NCBI RefSeq assembly: GCF_035989285.1 | Contig: NZ_CP108513.1 | Span: 1,798,001 to 1,862,000 of the forward strand | Source of the DNA: Streptomyces sp. NBC_01235 | Lineage (GTDB): Bacteria > Actinomycetota > Actinomycetes > Streptomycetales > Streptomycetaceae | Length of the DNA stretch: 64,000 nt | Reading direction: 5' to 3' | The notes under the pieces: model-generated | Told to the model about the DNA's origin: nothing | The model's database searches: none | What the model saw: the letters and a program-made list of their open reading frames with translations, nothing else | Program-made: the position numbers and the translations under genes | Shown: piece by piece, positions 38,051 to 46,483 of the stretch | How the letters are laid out: the number at the start of each line of letters is the position of its first letter | Position numbering within the stretch: the first letter of the stretch is position 1

Positions 38051-38089
38051 AACTTTGGTTGAAAGTTTTGTCATCTAGGCTGACAAAAC
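38051..38089. promoter_or_regulatory. Two overlapping palindromes before the ECF fusion gene
   Basis: AACTTT-GGTTG-AAAGTT (38051-38067) overlaps a second perfect repeat, GTTTTGTCA (38065-38073) and TGACAAAAC (38081-38089), with spacer TCTAGGC. The spacer region holds a TAGGCT hexamer that could be a -10, with TTGGTT about 15 bases upstream. This is probably the regulated promoter of the gene at 38126. Confidence 0.55.
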
Positions 38090-38125
38090 CTTCCACCCCT
38101 CAGCAGGCAACTGGAGCGTTCCTCC

Positions 38126-39796
38126 ATGACCGACAGGTCCACTGCCGTGCCCGCCCCGTCCTCCGCCACCGCCGCGTACGCCCGCGTCTACGAGGAGCAG
38201 CAGCCGCGTCTCGTCGCGTACGCCCGCTCGCTCACCAGGAACACCTGGGCCGCCGAAGACCTCGTCGCCGAGGCGCACTTCCGCGTGTGGCGGCGGCTGG
38301 CCGCCGGGCACGAGATCGACAACGTCCCGGCGTATCTCAGGACGACGGTGCGGCATCTCGCGACGGCTTCGGGGAGCGCGGCGCGCGAGACGCCGCGGGA
38401 TCCGCAGACCGAGGAGCGGGCCGAGCCGGGCGGGCACGGAGAGGACCCGGCCGAGCAGGTGGCCGGCGTCGATCTGGTGGTGCGGGTGCTGGGCCAGTTG
38501 CCCGAACGCTGGGTGAAGGCACTGTGGTTGGCCGAGGCGGAAGGCCAGCCGCTGGCGGCGATCGGTCCGCAGCTCGGCACCAAGGAGGGGGCGACGGCCG
38601 TACTGCTGCACCGGGCACGGGAAGGCATGCGGCAGGCCTTCCTGCGGGCCCAGACCGGAGCCCCGCAGGACCCCGCGTGCCAGGTCCACTGGGCCCGGAT
38701 GCCCGCGTACGTCCGCGGTGCCGCGACCGCGCGCCAGCGTGAGCGGCTGCTCGGCCATGTGGACGCGTGCGACGACTGCCGCAAGCTGCTCGCCTCGCTG
38801 ATGCGGGCCAACGACCGGCTTCCCGCGCTGGTCGGTCCCGCCCTGCTCGTCCTCGCGCTGGGCGGCACGGGCAAGTTCCTCCTGGCCTTCGCGGCCGGGT
38901 CCGCCGGTACGGCGGCGACCACGGTCACCACGGCGGGCGGGCACGGCGCCGGACTGCTGCACGGAATGCGTCAAACCGCGGTCGGCGGCGCGAAGGCGCC
39001 CATGGCGGCGACGGCCGGCGCGCTCGTGGCGGGCGCCGCCGCGGTCTGTCTCGTCCTCGGCTGGTCCGACTCCGCTCCGACACCGGGGCAGCGCACCCCG
39101 GTGGCCGAGGTACCCGCGGTCCAGGTCCCGGTGGCCGAGGCACCGGTGGCCGAGGCATCGCCTTCGCAGGCCGCCGTCCGGGACGAATCCCCCGAGGACG
39201 ACGGTCCTTCCTCGCAGGTGACCGACGTCCGGGGAACGACCCCCCTCCGGACGGACGACACGCCCACGCCCACCACTCCCTCGGACACCGACGGCACAAC
39301 CGGAACGGACCTGCCACAGCCGCCCTCGGCCGACAGCCCCACGCCGACTCCTGGTGACGCGACAGCCGAGGAGCCCCCGGCCCAGGATGACGCGCCCCCG
39401 GCCGACGAAGGCACACCGGAAGCCCCGGAGCCCCCTGCTCCCGCCCCGGCCCCTGCTCCCGTCCCCGCTCCGGCCCCGGCCCCTGCTCCCGTCCCCGCTC
39501 CGGCCCCGGCCCCTGCTCCCGTCCCCGCTCCGGCCCCGGCCCCTGCTCCCGTTCCGGCTCCCGCTCCCGTTCCCGTTCCGGCCCCCGTCCCCATCCCCGC
39601 TCCCGCCCCCGTGACGCCGGACCCCGGCACCACGGAGACCGGTGGGGACAGTGGTGATGACCCCGCCGGGGCCGACGGGCCCGACTGCCCGGCCGGCGCC
39701 CCGGACACCGGAGCCAAAGGCCCTTCGAGCCGCAGTCCCAAATCCGACCCCGCGGCCGGGGGAGGCCGAACCGGCCACGGTCGCACCAGGCGCTGA
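38126..39796 (+). CDS. ECF sigma factor fused to zinc-finger and membrane tail
   Basis: A 556-residue protein. Residues about 20-180 are ECF sigma regions 2 and 4 (AYARSLTRNTWAAEDLVAEAHFRVWRRL, LPERWVKALWLAEAEGQPLAAIG). Then comes an anti-sigma-like zinc finger (RLLGHVDACDDCRKLL, H-x3-C-x2-C). Two hydrophobic segments follow (ALVGPALLVLALGGTGKFLLAF and MAATAGALVAGAAAVCLVLGW). The outer tail of about 240 residues is Pro/Ala/Thr/Asp-rich, with PAPAPAPVPA repeats, and probably spans the cell wall. Sigma and anti-sigma functions in one chain imply release by proteolysis or conformational change. ATG 38126 has GGAG nine bases upstream. Confidence 0.85.
   Translation: MTDRSTAVPAPSSATAAYARVYEEQQPRLVAYARSLTRNTWAAEDLVAEAHFRVWRRLAAGHEIDNVPAYLRTTVRHLATASGSAARETPRDPQTEERAEPGGHGEDPAEQVAGVDLVVRVLGQLPERWVKALWLAEAEGQPLAAIGPQLGTKEGATAVLLHRAREGMRQAFLRAQTGAPQDPACQVHWARMPAYVRGAATARQRERLLGHVDACDDCRKLLASLMRANDRLPALVGPALLVLALGGTGKFLLAFAAGSAGTAATTVTTAGGHGAGLLHGMRQTAVGGAKAPMAATAGALVAGAAAVCLVLGWSDSAPTPGQRTPVAEVPAVQVPVAEAPVAEASPSQAAVRDESPEDDGPSSQVTDVRGTTPLRTDDTPTPTTPSDTDGTTGTDLPQPPSADSPTPTPGDATAEEPPAQDDAPPADEGTPEAPEPPAPAPAPAPVPAPAPAPAPVPAPAPAPAPVPAPAPAPAPVPAPAPVPVPAPVPIPAPAPVTPDPGTTETGGDSGDDPAGADGPDCPAGAPDTGAKGPSSRSPKSDPAAGGGRTGHGRTRR
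39451..39540. repeat. Three perfect 30-bp tandem repeats in ECF tail
   Basis: Three identical 30-base units (39451-39480, 39481-39510, 39511-39540), flanked by partial copies, encode the decapeptide-like PAPAPAPVPA pattern. The repeat is in frame and could vary in number between strains. Confidence 0.92.
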
Positions 39797-39981
39797 CCAT
39801 CGGATCGCCGAGGTCTCGGCGCCCCGCCGGAGGGGGTGCCCGGGCGGCCCGGGGCGACGTAGGTGCGAACCGATCGCCCGTCGCCGGTCCGGCGCTCCTT
39901 GACGACGTCCTCGCATCGGCCCCAGGCGGCGAGGGGGTCGTCGGGGCAGGTCGCCCTGGAAGCCCGCTGCGCCGGTCCGAC
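39797..39981. other. Non-genic stretch with possible minus-strand gene scrap
   Basis: There is no full gene. On the minus strand, about 39800-39945 shows good third-position G/C bias and reads DDPLAAWGRCEDVVKERR followed by RTYVAPGRPG, which may be a fragment of a lost gene. I do not recognise a family. It abuts the broken binding-protein gene, so the region looks like a rearrangement scar. Confidence 0.3.
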
Positions 39982-40353
39982 ATGCCGTCGGTGAAGTCGA
40001 CGATCACCGCGAAGCCCAAGACGGACTCCTCCATCGACCAGGTCGTCACCCTCGGCGCCCCGATCGCGCTCACCGCCGTGCAGTCGCCGGCCGACGCGGG
40101 CACCAAGGCCGAGGTCGCGACCTTCGGCCTCACCAAGGACCTGGTCAACGCCGTCCAGGACGGCACGGTCGAGTTCGCCGTCGACCAGCAGCCCTACCTC
40201 CAGGGCTACCTCGCCGTCGACGCCATCTGGCTCTACAAGACCAACGGGAACGTCAGCGGAGGCGGCACCGCGCCCGTCCTGACCGGCCCGGCCTTCGTCA
40301 CCAGGGAGAACGTGGACGCCGTCGCCGAGTTCGCGGCGAAGGGAACACGCTGA
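39982..40353 (+). pseudogene. C-terminal remnant of sugar/inositol-binding protein
   Basis: The 123-residue frame matches only the last third of type 1 sugar-binding proteins: TLGAPIALTAVQSPADAGTKAEVATFGLTKDLVNAVQDG, then EFAVDQQPYLQGYLAVDAIWLY and the C-terminal strand PVLTGPAFVTRENVDAVAEF. There is no signal peptide, lipobox or first lobe, and no coding match upstream. Rhizopine/inositol-type binding proteins have this ending. It lies beside an inositol-type catabolic unit that uses an MFS porter, so it looks like the leftover of a lost ABC importer. The 5' edge is uncertain. Confidence 0.72.
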
Positions 40354-40416
40354 CCGGGAGGGCGGCGGGGTGACCGGCCGGCGGCGCACCCGCGCCGCCG
40401 GCCCGCACCCGTGTCC

Positions 40417-41460
40417 TCAGGCCGCGCCCTCCGGCGCCGGGCCACTGGAGCCCCGCACCACCAGCTTCGGCTCCAACACCGCTTCCCGCGGCTCCCGTTC
40501 GGGGTTCTCCAGCCGCTCCACGGCGAACCGGACCGCGTGCTCCGCCATGAGCACCGCGTCCTGGCGGACGGTGGTCAGCCCGATCGGCATCAGATGGGAG
40601 AGGTGACTGTCGTCGTATCCGACGACGGACAGGTCGCGCGGGACCTCGACACCGACCCGCGTCAGGGCCATCAACAGGCCCATGGCGCTGCGGTCGTTGC
40701 CCGCGAGGACCGCTGTCGGCAGCGGCTGCCCCCGGTCGCGCTCGGCCAGCAGCAGCCGGCCGGTCTCGATCCCGGACTGCTCCGTGTGGTCGCCGGGGAT
40801 CACCCGCACCTCGGACTCCAGCCCGCGTCGGCGCATCGCCGCCCGATAGGCGCGCCGCCGCTCGACCGAGCCGGGGCCGCGTCCGCCGTCGATGTGCACG
40901 ATCCGGTGGTGGCCGAGTTCGGCGAGATGGTCCATGGCCTGCCGTACACCGTTGCCCTCGGCCGAGTGCACGAAGTCCACGGGGGCGCCCGGGGCGCGCC
41001 GGCCGACCGAGACGGCCGCCGTCCGGTGCGCGAGTTCGTCGAGGTAGGGGGCTTCGGCGTCGGAGGCCAGCAGGATCAGCGCCTCGCAGCGGTGACTGAG
41101 CAGGGCCTCGACCGCCTTGGCCTCGCTGCGGCCCTGGGCGGCCGCGGAGAGCAGGACGTCGTAGCCGAGGCGTTCGGCCTCGGGGTAGATGCCCTCGATG
41201 AGGTCCGTGTGGAAGGTCTGGTGCACGGTGAACATCACGCCGAGGGTGCGGCTGCGGCCACGGGCCAGCAGCCGGGCCGCGCTGTCGGGGCGGTAGCCGA
41301 TCTCGTCGGCGATCCGCAGCACCCGTTCCCGGGTCTCCTCGCTCGCCCCCGGCTGGTTGCGGAACACGATCGAGACGAGCGCCCGGGAGACGCCCGCCTT
41401 CGCGGCGACGTCCGCCATCGTGGGCCGCTGTTTGCCCGATGCATCCACCTGTGAACCCAC
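40417..41460 (-). CDS. LacI-family repressor of the sugar/inositol unit
   Basis: A 347-residue regulator. The helix-turn-helix is PTMADVAAKAGVSRALVSIVF with the LacI hinge GYRPDSAARLLARGRSRTLG, and a sugar-binding effector domain follows (ALILLASDAEAPYLDEL, TAVLAGNDRSAMGLLMAL, LSVVGYDDSHLSHL). It is divergent from the catabolic operon and should repress it until the inducer binds. GTG 41460 lies right on a GGAGG; a second GTG at 41448 has better spacing, so the first four residues are doubtful. Confidence 0.9.
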   Translation of the reverse strand: MGSQVDASGKQRPTMADVAAKAGVSRALVSIVFRNQPGASEETRERVLRIADEIGYRPDSAARLLARGRSRTLGVMFTVHQTFHTDLIEGIYPEAERLGYDVLLSAAAQGRSEAKAVEALLSHRCEALILLASDAEAPYLDELAHRTAAVSVGRRAPGAPVDFVHSAEGNGVRQAMDHLAELGHHRIVHIDGGRGPGSVERRRAYRAAMRRRGLESEVRVIPGDHTEQSGIETGRLLLAERDRGQPLPTAVLAGNDRSAMGLLMALTRVGVEVPRDLSVVGYDDSHLSHLMPIGLTTVRQDAVLMAEHAVRFAVERLENPEREPREAVLEPKLVVRGSSGPAPEGAA

Positions 41461-41532
41461 CCTCCGACGCCGAACCCGCCCTGCGACGCCGTCACCTTGA
41501 CGGCGCTCTCGAAATCTCCCGGCAACAGGCTA

Positions 41533-41592
41533 TTGACATGACATTTGGACAGGGGTCATCGTACTCGCACTAGAGCGCGCTAGTAGAGCGCG
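41533..41592 (+). promoter_or_regulatory. Promoter with LacI-type operator for the catabolic operon
   Basis: The -35 TTGACA is at 41533-41538, with a possible -10 CATCGT at 41557-41562 (18-base spacer). Just after it is an imperfect palindrome, ACTAGAGCGCGCTAGT (41569-41584), whose TAGAGCGCG half is repeated at 41571-41579 and 41584-41592. The position at and after the start of transcription suits repression by the divergent LacI protein. Confidence 0.6.
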
Positions 41593-41634
41593 ACACTCTC
41601 CTGGCCCCTGTCCCTCCCCCGCAAAGGACACGTC

Positions 41635-42585
41635 ATGGCAACGGCGCCATCCCCGCTCCGCACCACCGTCGGCAACCTGTGCCTGGGCTCCGCCCCCGAC
41701 TCCTGGGGTGTCTGGTTCCCCGAGGACGAACACCAGGTGTCATACACCCGCTTCCTCGACGAGCTGGCCGAGGCCGGCTACCGATGGCTCGAACTCGGAC
41801 CGTACGGCTACCTCCCCACCGACCCGCAGCGACTGAAGGAGGAACTCGACACCCGGGGACTCCAGGTCTCCGGCGGCACCGCCTTCGGCGCACTGCACCG
41901 GCCGGAAGCCTGGGACGAGATGCTCGCCCACGTCCGCCAGGTGGCCGCGCTCACCGCCGCCGCGGGCGCCCACCACCTGGTCCTCATCCCGCCGATGTAC
42001 CGGCACGAGAAGACCGGCGCGTTCACCGAGCCGCCCGAACTGACCGCCGAGCAATGGGCGGGCTTCGGCCGCACCGCCGACCGGCTGGGCAGGCTCCTCC
42101 TCGACGACTACGACGTACGCCTCGTCGTCCACCCGCACGCCGACAGCCACCTCCAGACCCAGCCCGAGATCGAACGGCTGCTCAACGAATCCGACTCCCG
42201 CTACACCAACCTGTGCCTGGACACCGGACACATCGCCTACGGCGGCGGCGACAACCTCGACCTGATCCGCCGGTTCGGCGAGCGGGTGGGCTACGTCCAC
42301 ATCAAACAGATGGACCCGGCCGTGCTGGCCCAGGTCGCCGCCCAGAACCTGTCGTTCGGCGAGGCCGTCAAACGAGGCGTGTGCGTGTCGCCCCCGGCGG
42401 GCGTGCCGAACCCCGCCGACGTAGTGGCCGAACTCGCCCAGCTGGACGCCGAGCTGTTCGTGATCGTCGAACAGGACCTCTACCCCTGCGCCCCCGAGAT
42501 ACCGCTGCCCATCGCCGTCAGCACACGCGAGCACCTGGCCGGCTGCGGCCTCACGGGCACCCGCCGCCCCCACCACGACCGGTAG
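41635..42585 (+). CDS. TIM-barrel isomerase/dehydratase, IolE-like
   Basis: A 316-residue AP_endonuc_2 (xylose-isomerase-like) barrel. The start GSAPDSWGVWFPEDE resembles the inosose dehydratase (IolE) opening. Metal-site residues are in HHLVLIPPMY, LVVHPHADSHLQT, NLCLDTGHIAYGGGD, YVHIKQMDP and FVIVEQDLY. It probably dehydrates or epimerises an inosose or keto-sugar made by the dehydrogenase at 44066. It is first in the operon; ATG 41635 follows AAAGGA. Confidence 0.83.
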   Translation: MATAPSPLRTTVGNLCLGSAPDSWGVWFPEDEHQVSYTRFLDELAEAGYRWLELGPYGYLPTDPQRLKEELDTRGLQVSGGTAFGALHRPEAWDEMLAHVRQVAALTAAAGAHHLVLIPPMYRHEKTGAFTEPPELTAEQWAGFGRTADRLGRLLLDDYDVRLVVHPHADSHLQTQPEIERLLNESDSRYTNLCLDTGHIAYGGGDNLDLIRRFGERVGYVHIKQMDPAVLAQVAAQNLSFGEAVKRGVCVSPPAGVPNPADVVAELAQLDAELFVIVEQDLYPCAPEIPLPIAVSTREHLAGCGLTGTRRPHHDR

Positions 42586-42593
42586 AAGACGGC

Positions 42594-44024
42594 ATGGACC
42601 TCACGGACAACGCCGCCCGGACCCACACCACCGCTCCCGCGCCCGACGACACACCCCCCACGCTCTCCCGCCGGCTGCGGCTCATCACCGTCACCGCCAC
42701 CTTCGGCGGACTCCTCTTCGGCTACGACACCGGCGTCATCAACGGCGCCCTGCCCTACATGACCGACGACCTCGGCCTGACCCCCTTCACCGAAGGCATG
42801 GTCACCAGCTCGCTCCTGCTGGGCGCGGCCCTGGGAGCAGTCACCGGCGGCAGGCTGTCCGACGCGCGCGGACGGCGCCGTACGATCCTCCTCCTCGCCG
42901 TGGTGTTCTTCATCGGCGCGCTCGGCTGCACGCTCGCGCCCAACACCGCGGTCATGGTCGTGGCCCGGTTCGTGCTCGGGCTCGCGGTCGGCGGGGCGTC
43001 GGTGACCGTGCCCGTCTACCTCGCCGAGGTCTCCCCCGCCGAGCGGCGCGGCGCGCTGGTCACCCGCAACGAACTCATGATCGTCAGCGGCCAGTTGCTG
43101 GCCTTCACCTCCAACGCGGTCATCGCCCGGGTCGGCGGTGAATCCGGCGGCGTCTGGCGCTACATGCTCGTCCTCGCCACCGTCCCGGCCGTCGTGCTCT
43201 GGTTCGGCATGCTGGTGATGCCGGAGAGCCCGCGCTGGCTGGCCTCCAAGACCCGCTTCGGCGAGGCACTGGAGGTGCTCAAGCAGGTACGGTCCCGGCA
43301 GCGGGCCGAGGCCGAACTCGCGGAGGTCTCCGCGCTCGCCGTCAAGGAGGACCAGGAGCGGCTCGGCGGCCGGCAGGACATGAAGGCCGAGCCGTGGCTG
43401 CGCAGGCTGATGTTCGTCGGCTTCGGCATCGCGATCGTGCAGCAGATCACCGGCGTCAACACGATCATGTACTACGGCACCCAGATCCTCACCGACGCCG
43501 GGTTCACCTCCGACAGCGCGCTGACCGCGAACATCGCCAACGGGGTCATCTCGGTGCTCGCCACCTTCGTCGGCATCTGGCTGCTCGGCCGCGTCGACCG
43601 CCGCCCGATGCTGATGACCGGCCAGATCGGCACCACCACCGCCCTGCTGCTGATCGGCGTGTTCTCCCTGGCGCTGCCCTCGGGCGACGGCCGGGCATAC
43701 GCGGTGCTCGCGATGACCGTCACCTTCCTCGCCTTCCAGCAGGGCGCGATCTCGCCGGTGACCTGGCTGATGCTGTCGGAGATCTTCCCGATGCGGATGC
43801 GCGGCTTCGGCATGGGCGTCGCGGCGGTGGTGCTGTGGCTGACCAACTTCACGATCGGCCTGGTCTTTCCCTCCCTGGTCGACGGGATCGGGGTCTCCAA
43901 CACCTTCTTCCTCTTCGTGGTGGCGGGCGTCTGCTCCCTCGCCTTCGTGAAGCGCCACGTCCCCGAGACCAGGGGCCGCACCCTCGAAACCCTCGAAGCC
44001 GAACTCCGCACGCGCTTCTCCTGA
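42594..44024 (+). CDS. MFS sugar porter, inositol/xylose symporter type
   Basis: A 476-residue 12-helix sugar porter. Signatures are [14 protein letters not shown] in helix 1, GRRRTILL after helix 2, [12 protein letters not shown] between halves, [17 protein letters not shown] in helix 7, and a final [12 protein letters not shown]. It is typical of proton-coupled myo-inositol or hexose uptake. It starts 8 bases after the isomerase gene and probably supplies the substrate for this operon. Confidence 0.92.
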   Translation: MDLTDNAARTHTTAPAPDDTPPTLSRRLRLITVTATFGGLLFGYDTGVINGALPYMTDDLGLTPFTEGMVTSSLLLGAALGAVTGGRLSDARGRRRTILLLAVVFFIGALGCTLAPNTAVMVVARFVLGLAVGGASVTVPVYLAEVSPAERRGALVTRNELMIVSGQLLAFTSNAVIARVGGESGGVWRYMLVLATVPAVVLWFGMLVMPESPRWLASKTRFGEALEVLKQVRSRQRAEAELAEVSALAVKEDQERLGGRQDMKAEPWLRRLMFVGFGIAIVQQITGVNTIMYYGTQILTDAGFTSDSALTANIANGVISVLATFVGIWLLGRVDRRPMLMTGQIGTTTALLLIGVFSLALPSGDGRAYAVLAMTVTFLAFQQGAISPVTWLMLSEIFPMRMRGFGMGVAAVVLWLTNFTIGLVFPSLVDGIGVSNTFFLFVVAGVCSLAFVKRHVPETRGRTLETLEAELRTRFS

Positions 44025-44065
44025 CCTCCCCCGTTCCTGGAAGTTCCCAGAAAGGACCACCACCC

Positions 44066-45082
44066 ATGACTGTGCGCGTAGGCGTCATCGGCGCCGGCTG
44101 GATCGGCAAGGAACACATCCGGCGGCTCACCGACACCGTCACCGGCGCCCGCGTCACCGCGGTCACCGACATCGACGCCGCCCGCGCCGAACAGGCGGCG
44201 GCGCCGGTCGGCGCCCGAGTGCTGCCCGACGGCGCGACCCTGATCGCCGCGGACGACGTCGACGCCGTCCTCGTGACGTCCTGGGGCCCCACCCACGCCG
44301 AACACGTGCTGCACGCGATCGCCGCCGGGAAACCGGTGTTCTGTGAGAAGCCGCTGGCCACGACCGCCGAGGACTGCCTCAGGATCGTCGAGGCCGAAAC
44401 GGCACACGGCCGCCGCCTCGTCCAGGTCGGCTTCATGCGCCGCTACGACGCCGGCTACCGGAAGATGAAGCAGGTCATCGGCTCCGGCCGGATCGGTGAA
44501 CCGCTGATCGTGCACTGCGCCCACCGCAACCCCACCGTCCCGCAGTCCTACACCTCCGCCATGGCGGCGCTGGACACGGCGGTGCACGAGGTGGACGTGC
44601 TGCGCTGGCTGCTCGACGACGAGATCGTCTCCACCCAGGTGGTCACCCCGCGCGCCACGAGCAAGCGGTTCGCCCACCTCAAGGACCCGCAGATCATGCT
44701 CTTCGAGACCGCCAAGGGCGTCCGCATCGACCTGGAGGTCTTCGTCAACTGCCAGTACGGCTACGACATCCAGTGCGAGACGGTCGGCGAGGAAGGCCTC
44801 GTCCGGCTGCCCGACCCGGCCACGGTCGGCCTGCGCACCGCCGGCCAGCACAGCACGGAGGTCCTCACCGACTGGGTGGGCCGCTTCGCGGACGCCTTCG
44901 ACACCGAGTTCCGCGAGTGGATCGCCGGCGTCGCAGCCGGCACCGGGCCCACCGGCCCCTCCGCCTGGGACGGCTACGCGGCGACCGTCATCACCAGTGC
45001 GACCGTCGAGGCCCTGGAGTCGGGCCACGTCGTCGCCACCGACCTCAAGCCCCGCCCCGCACTCTACGGAGGTGCCGCGTGA
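44066..45082 (+). CDS. Gfo/Idh/MocA dehydrogenase, inositol 2-dehydrogenase-like
   Basis: A 338-residue NAD(P) oxidoreductase. The Rossmann start is [18 protein letters not shown], followed by the EKP motif ([11 protein letters not shown]), [11 protein letters not shown], and the catalytic [16 protein letters not shown] (Asp and His). It likely oxidises an inositol or pyranose to the keto form that the flanking TIM-barrel enzymes use. IolG is the closest named match, but other cyclitols are possible. ATG 44066 follows AAAGGA, and its stop overlaps the next gene. Confidence 0.88.
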   Translation: MTVRVGVIGAGWIGKEHIRRLTDTVTGARVTAVTDIDAARAEQAAAPVGARVLPDGATLIAADDVDAVLVTSWGPTHAEHVLHAIAAGKPVFCEKPLATTAEDCLRIVEAETAHGRRLVQVGFMRRYDAGYRKMKQVIGSGRIGEPLIVHCAHRNPTVPQSYTSAMAALDTAVHEVDVLRWLLDDEIVSTQVVTPRATSKRFAHLKDPQIMLFETAKGVRIDLEVFVNCQYGYDIQCETVGEEGLVRLPDPATVGLRTAGQHSTEVLTDWVGRFADAFDTEFREWIAGVAAGTGPTGPSAWDGYAATVITSATVEALESGHVVATDLKPRPALYGGAA

Positions 45083-45948
45083 AGATCGCCCTCGACCCGT
45101 ACATGTTCCGCGCCCTGCCCATCGACACCATGGTGCGCACGGTCGCCGAACTCGGCTACCAGTACATCGAGTTGTCGCCCCGCGACGACTTCATGCCGTT
45201 CTTCCTGCACCCGCGCGCGGACGACGAACGCATCGCCGAGCTGAAGAACTCCCTGCGCACACACGGGGTGAAGCTGTCCTCCGTGCTGCCGTTGTACAAG
45301 TGGTCCTCGCCCGACGAGACCGAGCGGCAGGCCGCCGTCCGCTACTGGAAGCGGATGATCGAGATCACCGCCGACCTCGAATGCCCCCTGATGAACTCGG
45401 AGTTCAACGGCCGTCCCGAGCGTGCCGCCGAGAGCGAGGCCGCGTTCTGGCGCTCGCTGGAGGAGTTGCTGCCGCTGTTCGAACGGGAGGGCATCGCGCT
45501 CAACCTGGAGGCCCACCCGGACGACTTCTGCGAGGAGAACACCCCCGCGGTCGACCTCGTCCGCGCGATCGGCAAGCCCTGGGTGAACTACCTCTACTGC
45601 GCCCCGCACTCCTTCCACCTCTCGGGTGCGGACCCCACGGCGGACATCGCGGCGATGCTGCGCTACGCCGGCGACAAGCTGAAGCACGTGCACATCGCCG
45701 ATTCCTTCAACCACAAGGGCTCCTCCGGCCTGCGCTACATCCTCAACCCGCCCGGCACCGCCGCCCGTGTCCACCAGCACCTCGACATCGGGCAGGGCGA
45801 GGTCGACTGGGACGCCTTCTTCGGCACCCTGCGCGAGCTGGACTTCGACGGAGTGGCCACCGCCTGCGTCTTCGCCTGGGAAGAACGCGCCCACGAGTCC
45901 TCGGCCTTCATGCTCGACCGCATCACCAAGGAACTGGCCGTGGCGTAA
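45079..45948 (+). CDS. Second TIM-barrel sugar isomerase/epimerase
   Basis: A 289-residue AP_endonuc_2 barrel, distinct from the one at 41635. Landmarks are [78 protein letters not shown] and a [13 protein letters not shown] end. Conserved Glu/Asp/His residues suggest a divalent-metal isomerase. The GTG start overlaps the dehydrogenase stop (GTGA), with GGAGG before it. It probably catalyses the next isomerisation in cyclitol breakdown (IolI/IolE role). Confidence 0.84.
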   Translation: MKIALDPYMFRALPIDTMVRTVAELGYQYIELSPRDDFMPFFLHPRADDERIAELKNSLRTHGVKLSSVLPLYKWSSPDETERQAAVRYWKRMIEITADLECPLMNSEFNGRPERAAESEAAFWRSLEELLPLFEREGIALNLEAHPDDFCEENTPAVDLVRAIGKPWVNYLYCAPHSFHLSGADPTADIAAMLRYAGDKLKHVHIADSFNHKGSSGLRYILNPPGTAARVHQHLDIGQGEVDWDAFFGTLRELDFDGVATACVFAWEERAHESSAFMLDRITKELAVA

Positions 45949-45975
45949 AGCACGTACACGTCCCCGGGTCCGCAG

Positions 45976-45995
45976 CGCCGCGCCGTGGCGCGGCG
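45976..45995. terminator. GC hairpin after the cyclitol operon
   Basis: CGCCGCGCC and its complement GGCGCGGCG sit 27 bases after the last stop codon, almost without a loop. It is a plausible terminator. Confidence 0.5.
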
Positions 45996-46010
45996 GGCCC
46001 GCCTCAGGCG

Positions 46011-46174
46011 GTGCCGTGGGCAGGATCGAAAGCCCCGCACGAGGCGGGCGCCAAGCTCTTCCTGAGCCGGCTCGACTCCCAGGCCGTGCAGAAGAACGCC
46101 ATCGCCACCTGGTCGAGGGCGCCGGCCCCGGTGACCCCACGGGCACCCTCGGCCGCACCCCCGGGGCGTTCTGA
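46011..46174 (+). pseudogene. Scrap of an extracellular solute-binding protein
   Basis: The frame reads PHEAGAKLFLSRLDSQAVQK, which looks like the C-terminal part of family 1 solute-binding proteins (typically a pattern like NAAKLFLNYLLSKEGQ). After NAIATW the likely frame shifts, and a different frame runs on to a stop at 46172-46174 (GDPTGTLGRTPGAF). There is no N-terminal part. I read it as a decayed fragment with low certainty. The remaining sequence between 45996 and 46483 holds nothing else I can name apart from a hairpin. Confidence 0.4.
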
Positions 46175-46192
46175 CCGCTGCTCACCGCACCA

Positions 46193-46230
46193 GGAGCGGA
46201 TCCGCCGGACAGTGACGGCGGATCCGCTCC
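46193..46230. terminator. 15-bp perfect hairpin after solute-binding remnant
   Basis: GGAGCGGATCCGCCG and its exact complement are separated by 8 bases. It lies 18 bases after the stop of the degraded solute-binding frame, where a terminator of the original gene would be expected. That supports the remnant call. Confidence 0.8.
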
Positions 46231-46483
46231 GCGGCATGCCACGCGGTGCGCGAGCGCACAGGAAGCTCATCCACGGCATGAATGACGCGGATACGGGATT
46301 CGGATCGCGCGGAGGATGGCGACCGGGCGCCCGACGACCCATAGTCGTCCTGCCCACACGCCGCACGCCGCTGTCCGGACCAGCCGCCGACGTGCGGCCG
46401 TCCCCAGCATGCTGTGCGCCGTGGCGCCGAAGGCGCCCGGGAAAAGGCATGCCCCACTCCCGTACACCGTCCCTGGAGTCGCC

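Noticed and set aside
39431..39620. Possible CRISPR-like array of 30-bp repeats
   Set aside because: The units are directly adjacent without spacers and encode an in-frame Pro-Ala repeat.
42480..44063. Minus-strand frame of 527 codons opposite the MFS porter
   Set aside because: It is His/Asp/Gly-rich without any motif. The plus strand has all sugar-porter signatures.
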